This document shows positions 28,332 to 36,894 of a DNA stretch of 64,000 nucleotides, piece after piece. This DNA comes from LSCE01 sp050485425. GTDB lineage: Bacteria > Pseudomonadota > Gammaproteobacteria > Nitrococcales > Aquisalimonadaceae. Under the pieces are notes generated by a model that saw only the letters and a program-made list of their open reading frames with translations, had not been told where the DNA came from and did no database searches. How positions within the stretch are numbered: position 1 is the stretch's first letter; every line of letters starts with the position of its first letter. The translations under genes were made by a program, and so were the position numbers. The stretch spans positions 23,181 through 87,180 of the forward strand of contig JBJHBJ010000013.1 of NCBI GenBank assembly GCA_050485425.1, read 5' to 3'.

Positions 28332-31013
28332 ATGTCGGAAGTCACAGTCAAACAGTTTGCAGAAGCGGTGGGGACCCCGGTCGAGCGCCTATTGACCCAG
28401 CTCAGCGAGGCTGGCGTCGATATCCGCGATGCGGACGCCGTCCTGTCGGACGAGGACAAGGCGACCTTGCTCTCGCACCTGCGCAAGTCGCATGGCCGGG
28501 GTGAAGAATCCGGCGATGCCGACGGCCCCCGCAAGATCACCCTGCGACGCAAGAGCATGAGCCAGATCAAGCTCAGCTCCGGCGGCGGTGGGGCGCGCGG
28601 CGCCCGGGGTGCTGCGGCCCCGACCCGTACGGTCAACGTGGAGGTGCGCAAGAAGCGCACTTACGTGAAGCGTAGCGTGGTGGAAGCCGAAAAGGAGCGC
28701 CAGGAGCAGGAGTTGCTGGAGCAACAGCGTCAGCGCGAGCAGGAGTTGCAGGCCGAGGAAGAGGCAAGCCGGGCCGCGGAGGAAGCGGAAACCGCGACGG
28801 CGGTGGCGGACGAGGTGAAGGCCGAAGAGCCCGATGCCCCGGCCGAACAGCCCGCCGACGAGGGCGTGCCGGCGGCCGACGAAGCTTCTGCGACACCGGA
28901 AGAGATTGCCGCGCGGGCCGTCGAGGAGGAGGAAGCTGCTGCTCCCGCGCAGGACACGGGCAAGAAGGCCGAAGAACCGCCGGTGGCCGATCCGGCCACG
29001 CTGGAAGCAGAATCCGAAGCCGAGTCCAGCCGCCGCAAGGCCAAGGACAAGCCCAAGGGCAAGGCCGCGCGTCCCAGCGAGGACGAGGAGGCGGCTCGCC
29101 GTCGCGGTGGCCGTGCGGCCAAGAAGGCCCGGGATGACGGAGGCCGAGACGAGTTGCGCATGGCGCCCGGACGCGGCGGCAAACGCAAGCGGAAGGACGG
29201 TAAGGGCGGAGCGGGCAAGACACTGCAGCACGGCTTTGAAATGCCGACTGCACCGGTGGTGCGCGAGGTTCAGGTGCCTGAGTCCATCACGGTGGGCGAA
29301 CTGGCACAACGCATGAGCGTAAAGGCGGCCCTGCTGATCAAGGAGATGATGAAACAGGGCATGATGGCCACTATCAATCAGGTCATTGATCAGGAAACCG
29401 CGGTGCTGCTGGTGGAAGAACTCGGTCACAAGCCGAAGGTGGTCAGTGATTCCGCCATCGAGGACGAAGTGGTTGCCAGTGTGGCGGAACCGGAAGGCGA
29501 GAAGATTCCGCGGGCGCCGGTGGTCACCATCATGGGGCACGTCGACCACGGCAAGACCTCACTGCTGGATCATATCCGCCGGGCCAAGGTGGTGGACTCG
29601 GAAGCTGGCGGCATCACCCAGCATATCGGTGCTTATCACGTGGAAACCGAGCGGGGCATGGTCACGTTCCTGGATACCCCCGGTCACCAGGCGTTTACCG
29701 CCATGCGGGCCCGCGGGGCGAAGATCACCGACGTGGTCGTGCTGGTGGTGGCTGCGGATGACGGCGTCATGCCACAGACTGAAGAGGCCATTCGCCATGC
29801 CAAGGCGGCTGGTGTGCCGCTGGTTGTGGCCGTGAACAAGATCGACAAGCCCGAAGCGGATCCGGATCGGGTCAAGCAGGAGTTGACCCAGCACGAGGTC
29901 ATTCCGGAGGACTGGGGCGGCGATTACCAGTTCGTGCATGTGTCCGCCAAGACCGGCGAAGGCATCGATGATCTGCTGGAGTCCATCCTGCTGCAGTCCG
30001 AACTGCTGGAATTGCAGGCGGTGGCCGACTGCCCGGCGACCGGCGTGGTGATCGAGTCCAGCCTGGACAAGGGGCGCGGGCCCGTGGCCACTATCCTGGT
30101 CCAGAACGGCGAGCTGCACCGCGGCGACGTCATTCTGTCCGGCGTTGAATATGGTCGCGTGCGAGCCATGCTCGACGAGAACGGGCGGCAGGTTGAGAGT
30201 GCCGGTCCGTCCATTCCGGTTGTGGTGCTGGGGTTGTCCGGCCTGCCCAATGCCGGTGACGACATGATGGTGGTCAAGGACGAGCGCAAGGCGCGGGAAG
30301 TGTCCGAGTTCCGCAAGGAACGCCAGCGGGACAAGCGCCTGGCCCAGCAGAAGGCGGCGAAGATGGAAGACATCTTCGGCCAGTTGAAGGAAGACGAACT
30401 CAGCCAGGTCAACATCCTGCTGAAGGCGGACGTGCAGGGCTCGGCGGAGGCGCTGACCCAGTCGCTGGCCGACCTGTCCAACGACGAGGTCAAGGTGAAC
30501 GTGATCCAGGCCGGCGTTGGCGGCATCAACGAATCGGATGTCAACCTGGCCCTGGCGTCCAACGCCATCATGATCGGCTTCAACGTGCGTGCCGATGCCG
30601 CCGCCCGCAAGCTGATCCAGGAGACCGAGCTGGATGTGCACTACTACAGCATCATCTACGAGGCCATTGACCAGGTGAAGCAGGCCATCAGCGGCATGCT
30701 GGCACCGGAGGTCCGCGAGGAGATCATCGGTCTTGCCACGGTCCGCGACGTGTTCAAGTCCTCCAAGCTGGGAGCCGTGGCCGGCTGCCTGGTGGAAGAG
30801 GGCGTGGTCAAGCGGCACAACCCGATCCGTGTACTGCGCGACAACGTGGTCATCTACGAGGGCGAGCTGGAGTCTCTGCGTCGCTTCAAGGATGACGTCA
30901 AGGAAGTGCGGTCCGGCACGGAATGCGGCATCGGCGTGAAGAACTACAATGACGTCAAGGTCGGTGACCAGATCGAGTGCTACGAACGGATCGAAGTGGC
31001 ACGCGAACTCTGA
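28332..31013 (+). CDS. infB: Translation initiation factor IF-2
   Basis: GTPase that places initiator tRNA on the 30S subunit and promotes subunit joining. Its 893 residues begin with an IF2_N-like segment (VTVKQFAEAVGTPVERLLTQL). A long charged Ala/Glu/Lys-rich linker follows (about 110-300), then a second N domain (about 315-370) and the G domain with G1 GHVDHGKTS, G3 DTPGHQAF and G4 NKID (about 400-560). Domains II, III and C2 (ending near residue 890) complete it. The linker explains the low-complexity composition and is normal for the family. Confidence 0.97.
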   Translation: MSEVTVKQFAEAVGTPVERLLTQLSEAGVDIRDADAVLSDEDKATLLSHLRKSHGRGEESGDADGPRKITLRRKSMSQIKLSSGGGGARGARGAAAPTRTVNVEVRKKRTYVKRSVVEAEKERQEQELLEQQRQREQELQAEEEASRAAEEAETATAVADEVKAEEPDAPAEQPADEGVPAADEASATPEEIAARAVEEEEAAAPAQDTGKKAEEPPVADPATLEAESEAESSRRKAKDKPKGKAARPSEDEEAARRRGGRAAKKARDDGGRDELRMAPGRGGKRKRKDGKGGAGKTLQHGFEMPTAPVVREVQVPESITVGELAQRMSVKAALLIKEMMKQGMMATINQVIDQETAVLLVEELGHKPKVVSDSAIEDEVVASVAEPEGEKIPRAPVVTIMGHVDHGKTSLLDHIRRAKVVDSEAGGITQHIGAYHVETERGMVTFLDTPGHQAFTAMRARGAKITDVVVLVVAADDGVMPQTEEAIRHAKAAGVPLVVAVNKIDKPEADPDRVKQELTQHEVIPEDWGGDYQFVHVSAKTGEGIDDLLESILLQSELLELQAVADCPATGVVIESSLDKGRGPVATILVQNGELHRGDVILSGVEYGRVRAMLDENGRQVESAGPSIPVVVLGLSGLPNAGDDMMVVKDERKAREVSEFRKERQRDKRLAQQKAAKMEDIFGQLKEDELSQVNILLKADVQGSAEALTQSLADLSNDEVKVNVIQAGVGGINESDVNLALASNAIMIGFNVRADAAARKLIQETELDVHYYSIIYEAIDQVKQAISGMLAPEVREEIIGLATVRDVFKSSKLGAVAGCLVEEGVVKRHNPIRVLRDNVVIYEGELESLRRFKDDVKEVRSGTECGIGVKNYNDVKVGDQIECYERIEVAREL

Positions 31014-31033
31014 TCCGCGTCGAGCGCTATCAC

Positions 31034-31062
31034 GGCCCGTCGGCTCACCGGCGGGCCTTTTT
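31034..31062 (+). terminator. Intrinsic terminator/attenuator between infB and rbfA
   Basis: GGCCCGTCGG / CCGGCGGGCC (one G-T pair) with a CTCA loop is followed by five T residues. It ends 17 nt before rbfA, so it would reduce expression of the distal genes rather than mark a clean operon end. Confidence 0.75.
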
Positions 31063-31079
31063 CGTGACGGAAGGTGCGT

Positions 31080-31457
31080 ATGTCCAAGCAGAGCCCTCGC
31101 TCACGCCGGGTAGGCGATCAGATCCAGCGGGAGCTGGCCACATTGATCCGCGACCAGGTCAAGGACCCCAGGGTCCGCGGTTCGGTGACCGTGTCGGGCG
31201 TGGAGGTGACCCGGGACATGGGGCATGCCAAGGTTTTCATGACTGTGCTCGGCGCAGACGCGGCGGAAAGCCGGGAGGCTGCAGAGGCGCTCAACAACGC
31301 CGCCGGCTTCCTGCGTCGGGAACTGGGTCGCCGCATGGTGATCAGGAGCGTTCCGCAGCTGCATTTCATGCATGATCCCTCGTTTGATCGCGGCGCGCAC
31401 CTGAGCGAACTGATCGACCGGGTCATGGAAAACGAGCGTCCGCGGGACGAAGACTGA
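31080..31457 (+). CDS. rbfA: 30S ribosome-binding factor RbfA
   Basis: Cold-shock-associated KH-type factor that binds immature 30S subunits. The 125 residues show the family pattern SRRVGDQIQRELATLIRDQVKDPRV, EVTRDMGHAKVFMTVLG, LNNAAGFLRRELGRRMVIRSVPQLHFMHDPSFDRG. I start at the ATG at 31080, 5 nt after GGAAGG; a GTG 6 nt upstream is possible but lies inside the Shine-Dalgarno sequence. Confidence 0.96.
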   Translation: MSKQSPRSRRVGDQIQRELATLIRDQVKDPRVRGSVTVSGVEVTRDMGHAKVFMTVLGADAAESREAAEALNNAAGFLRRELGRRMVIRSVPQLHFMHDPSFDRGAHLSELIDRVMENERPRDED

Positions 31458-31480
31458 ACATCGGTAGCGGCAGGAACGGC

Positions 31481-32380
31481 GTGCGCTTCAAAAGAAATCA
31501 ACGGCCGGTCAACGGCATATTGTTGCTGGACAAGCCGGGAGGCATTACCTCCAACCGTGCGCTGCAGCAGGTCAAGCGGATCTACCGCGCGCGCAAGGCC
31601 GGCCACACGGGCAGCCTCGACCCGCTGGCCACCGGACTGTTGCCGGTGTGCCTGGGAGAGGCGACCAAGATCTCCGGTTTTCTGCTGGATGCGGACAAAC
31701 GGTACCGGGTCCGTTGCAGACTGGGCGGCACCACGACCACGGGCGATGCCGAGGGTGAGCTGCTGGCGCAGCGACCCGTGCCGGCCCTGGACAGCATTGC
31801 CGTCGAAGAGGCCCTGGCGCCCTTGCGCGGCCACATCGAACAGGTTCCGCCGATGTACTCGGCACTCAAGCACCGGGGCCAGCGGCTCTATGCCCTGGCT
31901 CGTCAGGGACTGGAGGTGGAGCGCCCGCCTCGCCCGGTGACCGTCCACCTGCTGGAGTTGCTGGAGCGCACGGAGCAGGAGCTGGAGTTGCTGGTGCATT
32001 GCTCCAAGGGCACCTACGTGCGCTCCCTGGTGGAAAGCCTCGGTGAGCACCTGGGGTGCGGAGCCTACGTTACCATGCTGCGACGGATCGGTCTGACCCC
32101 GTTCGACGATCCCGAAATGGTGACCATGGAACAGCTTCAGGATCGTTCCGAGGAGGAGCTGGACGCATTGCTGCTGCCGGTGGAGGCCGGGCTGGCCCAC
32201 TGGCCGGAGGTCCGGCTGACCGCCGATGCCGCGCATTACCTGTGCCAGGGACAGGCCGTCTGGGTGCCGGCGGCGCCGGCATCGGGCTGGGTGCGCCTGC
32301 ATGCGCCGGAACGCTTTCTGGGAATGGGCGAGGTCCAGGATGACGGGCGCATTGCCCCGAAACGCCTGATGAATTTGTGA
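31481..32380 (+). CDS. truB: tRNA pseudouridine(55) synthase TruB
   Basis: Forms pseudouridine 55 in the T-loop of tRNAs. The 299-residue protein has a GTG start (RFKRNQRPVNGILLLDKPGG). The catalytic aspartate is D47 in KAGHTGSLDPLATGLLP. Further signatures are YSALKHRGQRLYALARQG and CSKGTYVRSLVESLGE. The C-terminal PUA-like region includes ACQGQ-type LCQGQAVW near residue 250. It sits 23 nt after rbfA in the conserved order. Confidence 0.96.
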   Translation: MRFKRNQRPVNGILLLDKPGGITSNRALQQVKRIYRARKAGHTGSLDPLATGLLPVCLGEATKISGFLLDADKRYRVRCRLGGTTTTGDAEGELLAQRPVPALDSIAVEEALAPLRGHIEQVPPMYSALKHRGQRLYALARQGLEVERPPRPVTVHLLELLERTEQELELLVHCSKGTYVRSLVESLGEHLGCGAYVTMLRRIGLTPFDDPEMVTMEQLQDRSEEELDALLLPVEAGLAHWPEVRLTADAAHYLCQGQAVWVPAAPASGWVRLHAPERFLGMGEVQDDGRIAPKRLMNL

Positions 32381-32438
32381 AGCGGATCCCGTCGGCCGGA
32401 GGTCGGCGGGAAAATCATTGTGGGGAACAGAGTTTAGC

Positions 32439-32467
32439 TTGTTACCACAGACAGCCGCAGCTACAAT
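32439..32467 (+). promoter_or_regulatory. Candidate promoter of rpsO-pnp
   Basis: TTGTTA (32439-32444) and TACAAT (32462-32467) are 17 bp apart in the truB-rpsO spacer, about 40 nt before the rpsO start. An rpsO promoter at this position is also known in E. coli. Confidence 0.6.
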
Positions 32468-32509
32468 ATGCGGCCTTCGGAATACACGGAATACCAGGAG
32501 TTCAAACGC

Positions 32510-32779
32510 ATGTCTCTGTCTGCCGAGCAGAAAAGCCAGATCGTCAAGGATTTCCAGCGTTCCGCTGGGGATACCGGTTCTCCCGAGGTGCAGATCGCGC
32601 TGCTGTCCAGCCGCATCTCGCACCTGACCGGCCATTTCGCCGAACACAAGCAGGACCACCATTCCCGCCGGGGCCTGCTGAAATTGGTCAACCAGCGTCG
32701 GAAGCTGCTGGATTACCTGAAGCGCAAGGATCAGGGCCGTTACCAGACCGTGATCGAGCGCCTGGGCCTGCGCCGGTAA
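32510..32779 (+). CDS. rpsO: 30S ribosomal protein S15
   Basis: Binds the central domain of 16S rRNA early in 30S assembly. The 89 residues start at MSLSAEQKSQIVKDFQ, 9 nt after CAGGAG. The rRNA-binding signature GDTGSPEVQIALLSSRI and HKQDHHSRRGLLKLVNQRRKLLDYLK are intact. In E. coli, S15 represses its own mRNA via a leader pseudoknot; no attempt was made to fold the leader here. Confidence 0.98.
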   Translation: MSLSAEQKSQIVKDFQRSAGDTGSPEVQIALLSSRISHLTGHFAEHKQDHHSRRGLLKLVNQRRKLLDYLKRKDQGRYQTVIERLGLRR

Positions 32780-32844
32780 TTCAAGGGGCCGCGCGCAAGG
32801 GCGTGCGTTTGTCCTGCTGTTGGGAAAGGTAAAGAGGAAATCTA

Positions 32845-34932
32845 GTGAAAGCTGTTACCAAGTCGTTCCAATACGGTGATCACACCGTCACGCTCGAGAC
32901 CGGAGCCATTGCCCGTCAGGCGACGGGAGCCGTTCTCGTCAACATGTCCGATACCGTGGTGCTGGTCACCGTGGTCGGCAAGAAGGACGACGCTGGTCAG
33001 CGCGATTTCCTTCCCCTGACCGTCAACTACCAGGAGCGGACCTACGCCGCGGGCAAGATCCCGGGTGGCTTCTTCAAACGCGAGGGTCGCCCCTCCGAGA
33101 AGGAAACCCTGACCTCCCGCCTGATCGACCGCCCCATCCGCCCGCTTTTCCCCGACGGTTTCTACAATGAGGTTCAGGTCATCGCCACGGTGATCTCCAT
33201 GAACCCCGACGTGGACCCGGACATTCCCGCGCTGATTGGCACCTCCGCCGCACTGGCCATTTCTGGTATTCCGTTCGATGGTCCGATCGGCGCTGCTCGC
33301 GTGGGTTACAGGGACGGTCAGTACCTGCTGAATCCCGGCTTCAAGGCGCTGGAATCGTCGCAGCTGGACCTGGTGGTCGCCGGTACCGAAGACGCGGTGC
33401 TGATGGTGGAGTCCGAGGCCCAGGAACTGCCGGAAGACGTCATGCTGGAGGCCGTGCTGTTCGGCCACCAGCAGATGCAGGCGGCGATCAACTGCGTCAG
33501 GGAGCTGGCAGCCGAGGTGGGCAAGCCCCGCTGGGACTGGCAGCCGCCTGCCAAGGACGAGGCGCTGGCGCAGGACGTGTCTGCCGCATTCGAGCAGCCG
33601 CTGCGCGAAGCCTACAGCATCCAGGAAAAGCAGGAGCGTAACGACCGCGTCAACGCCCTGCGCGACCAGGCGGTGGAAAAGCTGTCCGACGAGGAGTCGG
33701 AAACACGCACCTCCAGCCATGTGGTCGCCGCGTTCAAGTCGCTGGAGAAGAAGATCGTTCGCGGCCGTATCCTGGCCGGCGAACCGCGCATCGACGGCCG
33801 CGACACGCGCACGGTACGCCCCATCGATATCGAACTGGGGACGCTGCCGCGCACGCACGGCTCCGCCGTGTTCACCCGCGGCGAAACCCAGGCCGTGGTG
33901 GTGACCACGCTGGGCACCGGCCGCGATGCCCAGATCATTGATGCCATTGAAGGGGAGCGCAAGGAACCCTTCATGCTGCACTATAATTTCCCGCCGTACT
34001 GCGTCGGTGAAACCGGTTTCATGGGCGGCCCGAAGCGTCGTGAGATCGGCCACGGCCGCCTGGCCAAGCGCGGCGTCATGGCCGTCATGCCGAAGCCGGA
34101 GGACTGTCCGTACGTGATTCGCGTGGTGTCCGAGATCACCGAATCCAACGGTTCCAGCTCCATGGCGTCCGTCTGCGGTACCTCGCTGGCGCTGATGGAT
34201 GCCGGTGTGCCGATCAAGGCGCCGGTGTCCGGCATTGCCATGGGCCTGATCAAGGAAGGCGACGACTTTGCCGTGTTGACCGACATTCTGGGTGACGAAG
34301 ACCACCTGGGCGACATGGATTTCAAGGTGGCCGGTACCGCGCAGGGCGTCACCGCGCTGCAGATGGACATCAAGATCAACGGCATCACCCGTGAAATCAT
34401 GGCCCAGGCCCTGGAGCAGGCCGGTGCCGGACGGCTGCACATCCTGGAGGAAATGAACAAGGTGATCGCCGAGCCGCGCACGGACATGTCCGAGTACGCG
34501 CCCCGCATGATCACCATCCGCATCGATCCCGAGAAAATCCGTGACGTCATCGGCAAGGGTGGGGCCACCATCCGCCAGCTCACCGAGGAAACCGGGGCCA
34601 GCATCGACATCAAGGACGACGGCACCGTGACCATCGCTTCGGTGGACAAGGCGGCCGGCGAGGAAGCACGCCGGCGCGTGGAACTGATCACCGCCGACAT
34701 CGAGGTGGGCCGGATCTACGAGGGTCGCGTTGCCAAACTGATGGATTTTGGCGCTTTCGTGAATATCCTGCCCGGCAAGGACGGCCTGGTGCATATCTCG
34801 CAGATTTCCAACGAGCGGGTGGAGAACGTGGCCGACAAGCTCTCCGAGGGCGATGTTGTGCGCGTGAAAGTGCTTGAAGTGGACCGTCAGGGCCGTGTAC
34901 GGCTGAGCATGAAGGAAGTGGACAGCGCCTGA
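32845..34932 (+). CDS. pnp: Polyribonucleotide nucleotidyltransferase (PNPase)
   Basis: Phosphorolytic 3'-5' exoribonuclease of the degradosome. The 695 residues start at a GTG (KAVTKSFQYGDHTVTLETG) preceded by AAGAGGAAA. Order: RNase PH domain 1 (about 10-140), helical domain, RNase PH domain 2 (about 320-540, with TRGETQAVVVTTLGT, ITESNGSSSMASVCG and the catalytic DILGDEDHLGDMDFKVAGT), KH domain with GKGGATIRQLTEETG, and S1 domain (VGRIYEGRVAKLMDFGAFVNILPGKDGLVHIS). It is the last gene of the block. Confidence 0.98.
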   Translation: MKAVTKSFQYGDHTVTLETGAIARQATGAVLVNMSDTVVLVTVVGKKDDAGQRDFLPLTVNYQERTYAAGKIPGGFFKREGRPSEKETLTSRLIDRPIRPLFPDGFYNEVQVIATVISMNPDVDPDIPALIGTSAALAISGIPFDGPIGAARVGYRDGQYLLNPGFKALESSQLDLVVAGTEDAVLMVESEAQELPEDVMLEAVLFGHQQMQAAINCVRELAAEVGKPRWDWQPPAKDEALAQDVSAAFEQPLREAYSIQEKQERNDRVNALRDQAVEKLSDEESETRTSSHVVAAFKSLEKKIVRGRILAGEPRIDGRDTRTVRPIDIELGTLPRTHGSAVFTRGETQAVVVTTLGTGRDAQIIDAIEGERKEPFMLHYNFPPYCVGETGFMGGPKRREIGHGRLAKRGVMAVMPKPEDCPYVIRVVSEITESNGSSSMASVCGTSLALMDAGVPIKAPVSGIAMGLIKEGDDFAVLTDILGDEDHLGDMDFKVAGTAQGVTALQMDIKINGITREIMAQALEQAGAGRLHILEEMNKVIAEPRTDMSEYAPRMITIRIDPEKIRDVIGKGGATIRQLTEETGASIDIKDDGTVTIASVDKAAGEEARRRVELITADIEVGRIYEGRVAKLMDFGAFVNILPGKDGLVHISQISNERVENVADKLSEGDVVRVKVLEVDRQGRVRLSMKEVDSA

Positions 34933-34963
34933 TTCCGGCGCATATCCAGGCCGCATCCTTTCC

Positions 34964-34997
34964 ACTGGGCCCCGCTAAAGCGGGGCCCAGTCGTTTT
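34964..34997 (+). terminator. Intrinsic terminator after pnp
   Basis: A 13-bp perfect stem (ACTGGGCCCCGCT / AGCGGGGCCCAGT) with an AA centre is followed by CGTTTTC. It ends the rimP-pnp block. Confidence 0.85.
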
Positions 34998-35005
34998 CGC
35001 TGTTC

Positions 35006-35035
35006 TTGCCTGCAAACCGTGGGTGGGCGTAGTAT
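35006..35035 (+). promoter_or_regulatory. Candidate promoter of the cold-shock gene
   Basis: TTGCCT (35006-35011) and TAGTAT (35030-35035) are 18 bp apart. Initiation near 35042 would give an untranslated leader of about 160 nt, a typical feature of cold-shock protein genes. Confidence 0.4.
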
Positions 35036-35204
35036 CGAGTCACTTCGGCGATAAACCCGGCAGAACATGGGCTCGCGCGCTTCCTGCGGTACGGGCATGC
35101 TCTTGCAGTAGGCTTGTCGGCACTACGCACCGCATTGTCTTGCGGTCCGGAGTGGTATGCGGCGGTTGGCCGCAGTGTCTCAAGTGATAGAGGTTGTAGG
35201 AATC

Positions 35205-35414
35205 ATGGCAGAAAGAGAGCAGGGCACGGTCAAGTGGTTTGATGCGGCGAAGGGGTTTGGCTTCATCGCCCGCGAAAGCGGTGATGATGTCTTCGTGCAT
35301 TTCCGTGCCATTCGCGGAGATGGCTACCGTACCCTGGAAGACGGCCAGCGAGTTGAATTCAACGTGGTGCAGGGCCAGAAAGGCCTCCAGGCCGACGACG
35401 TACAGGCGCTGTAG
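35205..35414 (+). CDS. CspA-family cold-shock domain protein
   Basis: A 69-residue single cold-shock domain that binds single-stranded nucleic acid. It contains GTVKWFDAAKGFGFI with RNP-1 (KGFGFI) and RNP-2 (VFVHFRAI), and ends GLQADDVQAL. The start MAEREQGTVKW is set by the weak ribosome site TAGGAAT. It is a monocistronic gene between two terminators with a long leader. Which member of the CspA-E family it corresponds to cannot be decided. Confidence 0.95.
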   Translation: MAEREQGTVKWFDAAKGFGFIARESGDDVFVHFRAIRGDGYRTLEDGQRVEFNVVQGQKGLQADDVQAL

Positions 35415-35439
35415 CGTCTGCGCGTCAGTGACTGGACAG

Positions 35440-35464
35440 GGCCTCCCACGGGAGGCCTTTTTTT
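35440..35464 (+). terminator. Intrinsic terminator after the cold-shock gene
   Basis: A GGCCTCC / GGAGGCC stem with a CACG loop is followed by seven T residues. Confidence 0.88.
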
Positions 35465-35520
35465 GTTGCGTTTCCGGTGGCGCCTGGCACGCGCCGCCTT
35501 TTCGACTGGAGGAACAAGTC

Positions 35521-36738
35521 ATGGCGGCGGTACTGAAACATCTTCGCGTACTGGACATGAGCCGCATCCTGGCCGGACCCTGGGCCAGCCAGCTGCTGGC
35601 CGACCTGGGGGCGGACGTGATCAAGATCGAACGTCCCGTCCGTGGCGACGACACCCGCGGCTGGGGGCCGCCATATGCCGAGCAGGGACAAACCCGGGAG
35701 GCCGCATACTACCTGTCCTGCAACCGCGGCAAGCGTTCCGTGGCCGTGGACATCACCACCGCCGAAGGACAGGCGCTGGTTCGGGAACTGGCGGCAGATA
35801 GCGACGTGCTCCTGGAGAACTACAAGGTCGGGGGCCTGGCACGCTATGGGCTGGATTATGCGTCGCTGAAGGCGGTGAATCCGGGACTGGTCTACTGCTC
35901 GATCACCGGCTTCGGCCAGACCGGGCCCTACCGGGATCGCGCCGGTTATGACTTTCTGCTTCAGGGCATGGGCGGGCTGATGAGCATTACCGGGCAGTCC
36001 GATGCCGAAGGTGGGGAGCCGGTGAAAGTGGGCGTGGCCATCACCGATGTGCTCACCGGCATGTACGCCGCCGTGGCCGTGCTTGCCGCGCTGGCGGAGC
36101 GGGAGCGCACCGGGCGGGGGCGGCAGGTGGATCTCGCGCTGCTGGACGTGCAGGTGGCCAGCCTGGCCAATCAGGCCATGAACTATCTGGTGAGCGGGCA
36201 GGCGCCGGAGCGCATGGGCAATGCCCACCCCAATATCGTTCCCTATCAGGTCTTCGCCACCGCCGATGGGCATCTGGTGCTGACGGTGGGTAACGACGAT
36301 CAGTTCCGCCGTTTCTGCAAGGCTGCCGGCCGTCCGGAACTGGCCGAGCACCCGGATTACGCGACCAACGCCGGCCGGGTCCGTTTCCGGCAGCAATTGG
36401 TGCCCCTGCTGGAGGGCCTGTTCCGGCAGCATTCCTCGGCACACTGGCTGGAAACGCTGGAAGGCGTCGGGGTCCCCTGCGGACCGGTGAACCGGCTGGA
36501 CCAGGTATTCGCCGATCCGCATGTGCAGGCGAGGGGGATGCGTCGAGAACTGCACCACCCGCGACTGGGAACCATACCCAGCGTGGCCAATCCGATACGC
36601 TACGATGGGGAGTCCGCCACCGCCGACCGGGCACCGCCGGTGCTGGGAGCCGACACCGAGCAGGTGCTGTGCGAACTGCTTGGCAGGAGCGCCGGCGAGG
36701 TGGATGCGTTGAAGCGCAGGGGTGTGATAGGCAGTTGA
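35521..36738 (+). CDS. CaiB/BaiF-type (class III) CoA-transferase
   Basis: Moves CoA between carboxylic acids; the specific acids are not known. The 405 residues have the family fold: VLDMSRILAGPWASQLLADLGADVIKIE at the N-terminus, DDTRGWGPP, NRGKRSVAVD, the catalytic aspartate aligning with formyl-CoA transferase D169 at D176 (VAITDVLTG), and YGLDYASLKAVNPGLVYCSITGFGQ. The C-terminal CGPVNRLDQVFADPHVQARGM is present. Shine-Dalgarno TGGAGGAAC precedes the ATG. It stands alone between two terminators. Close relatives act on succinate/dicarboxylates, so a succinyl-CoA:dicarboxylate transferase is possible. Confidence 0.9.
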   Translation: MAAVLKHLRVLDMSRILAGPWASQLLADLGADVIKIERPVRGDDTRGWGPPYAEQGQTREAAYYLSCNRGKRSVAVDITTAEGQALVRELAADSDVLLENYKVGGLARYGLDYASLKAVNPGLVYCSITGFGQTGPYRDRAGYDFLLQGMGGLMSITGQSDAEGGEPVKVGVAITDVLTGMYAAVAVLAALAERERTGRGRQVDLALLDVQVASLANQAMNYLVSGQAPERMGNAHPNIVPYQVFATADGHLVLTVGNDDQFRRFCKAAGRPELAEHPDYATNAGRVRFRQQLVPLLEGLFRQHSSAHWLETLEGVGVPCGPVNRLDQVFADPHVQARGMRRELHHPRLGTIPSVANPIRYDGESATADRAPPVLGADTEQVLCELLGRSAGEVDALKRRGVIGS

Positions 36739-36748
36739 ACCGGATGTT

Positions 36749-36784
36749 CCGGCCGCCCCCTCAAGGGGTTGCGGCCGGATTTTT
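36749..36784 (+). terminator. Terminator after the CoA-transferase gene
   Basis: CCGGCCGC / GCGGCCGG encloses an inner CCCC-TCAA-GGGG hairpin and is followed by five T residues (36780-36784). The following 110 nt up to the convergent acyl-CoA dehydrogenase gene show nothing else. Confidence 0.75.
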
Positions 36785-36894
36785 CGCACTGCGTTGTTGC
36801 GTCCCTTGGCAAGGGCCCGCCATTGCCAAGGGACGCGCCTAGCACCAGCGCAAGGCTGACGCTCAGAAATGCTGCGAACTGCTGTTACGGGGCA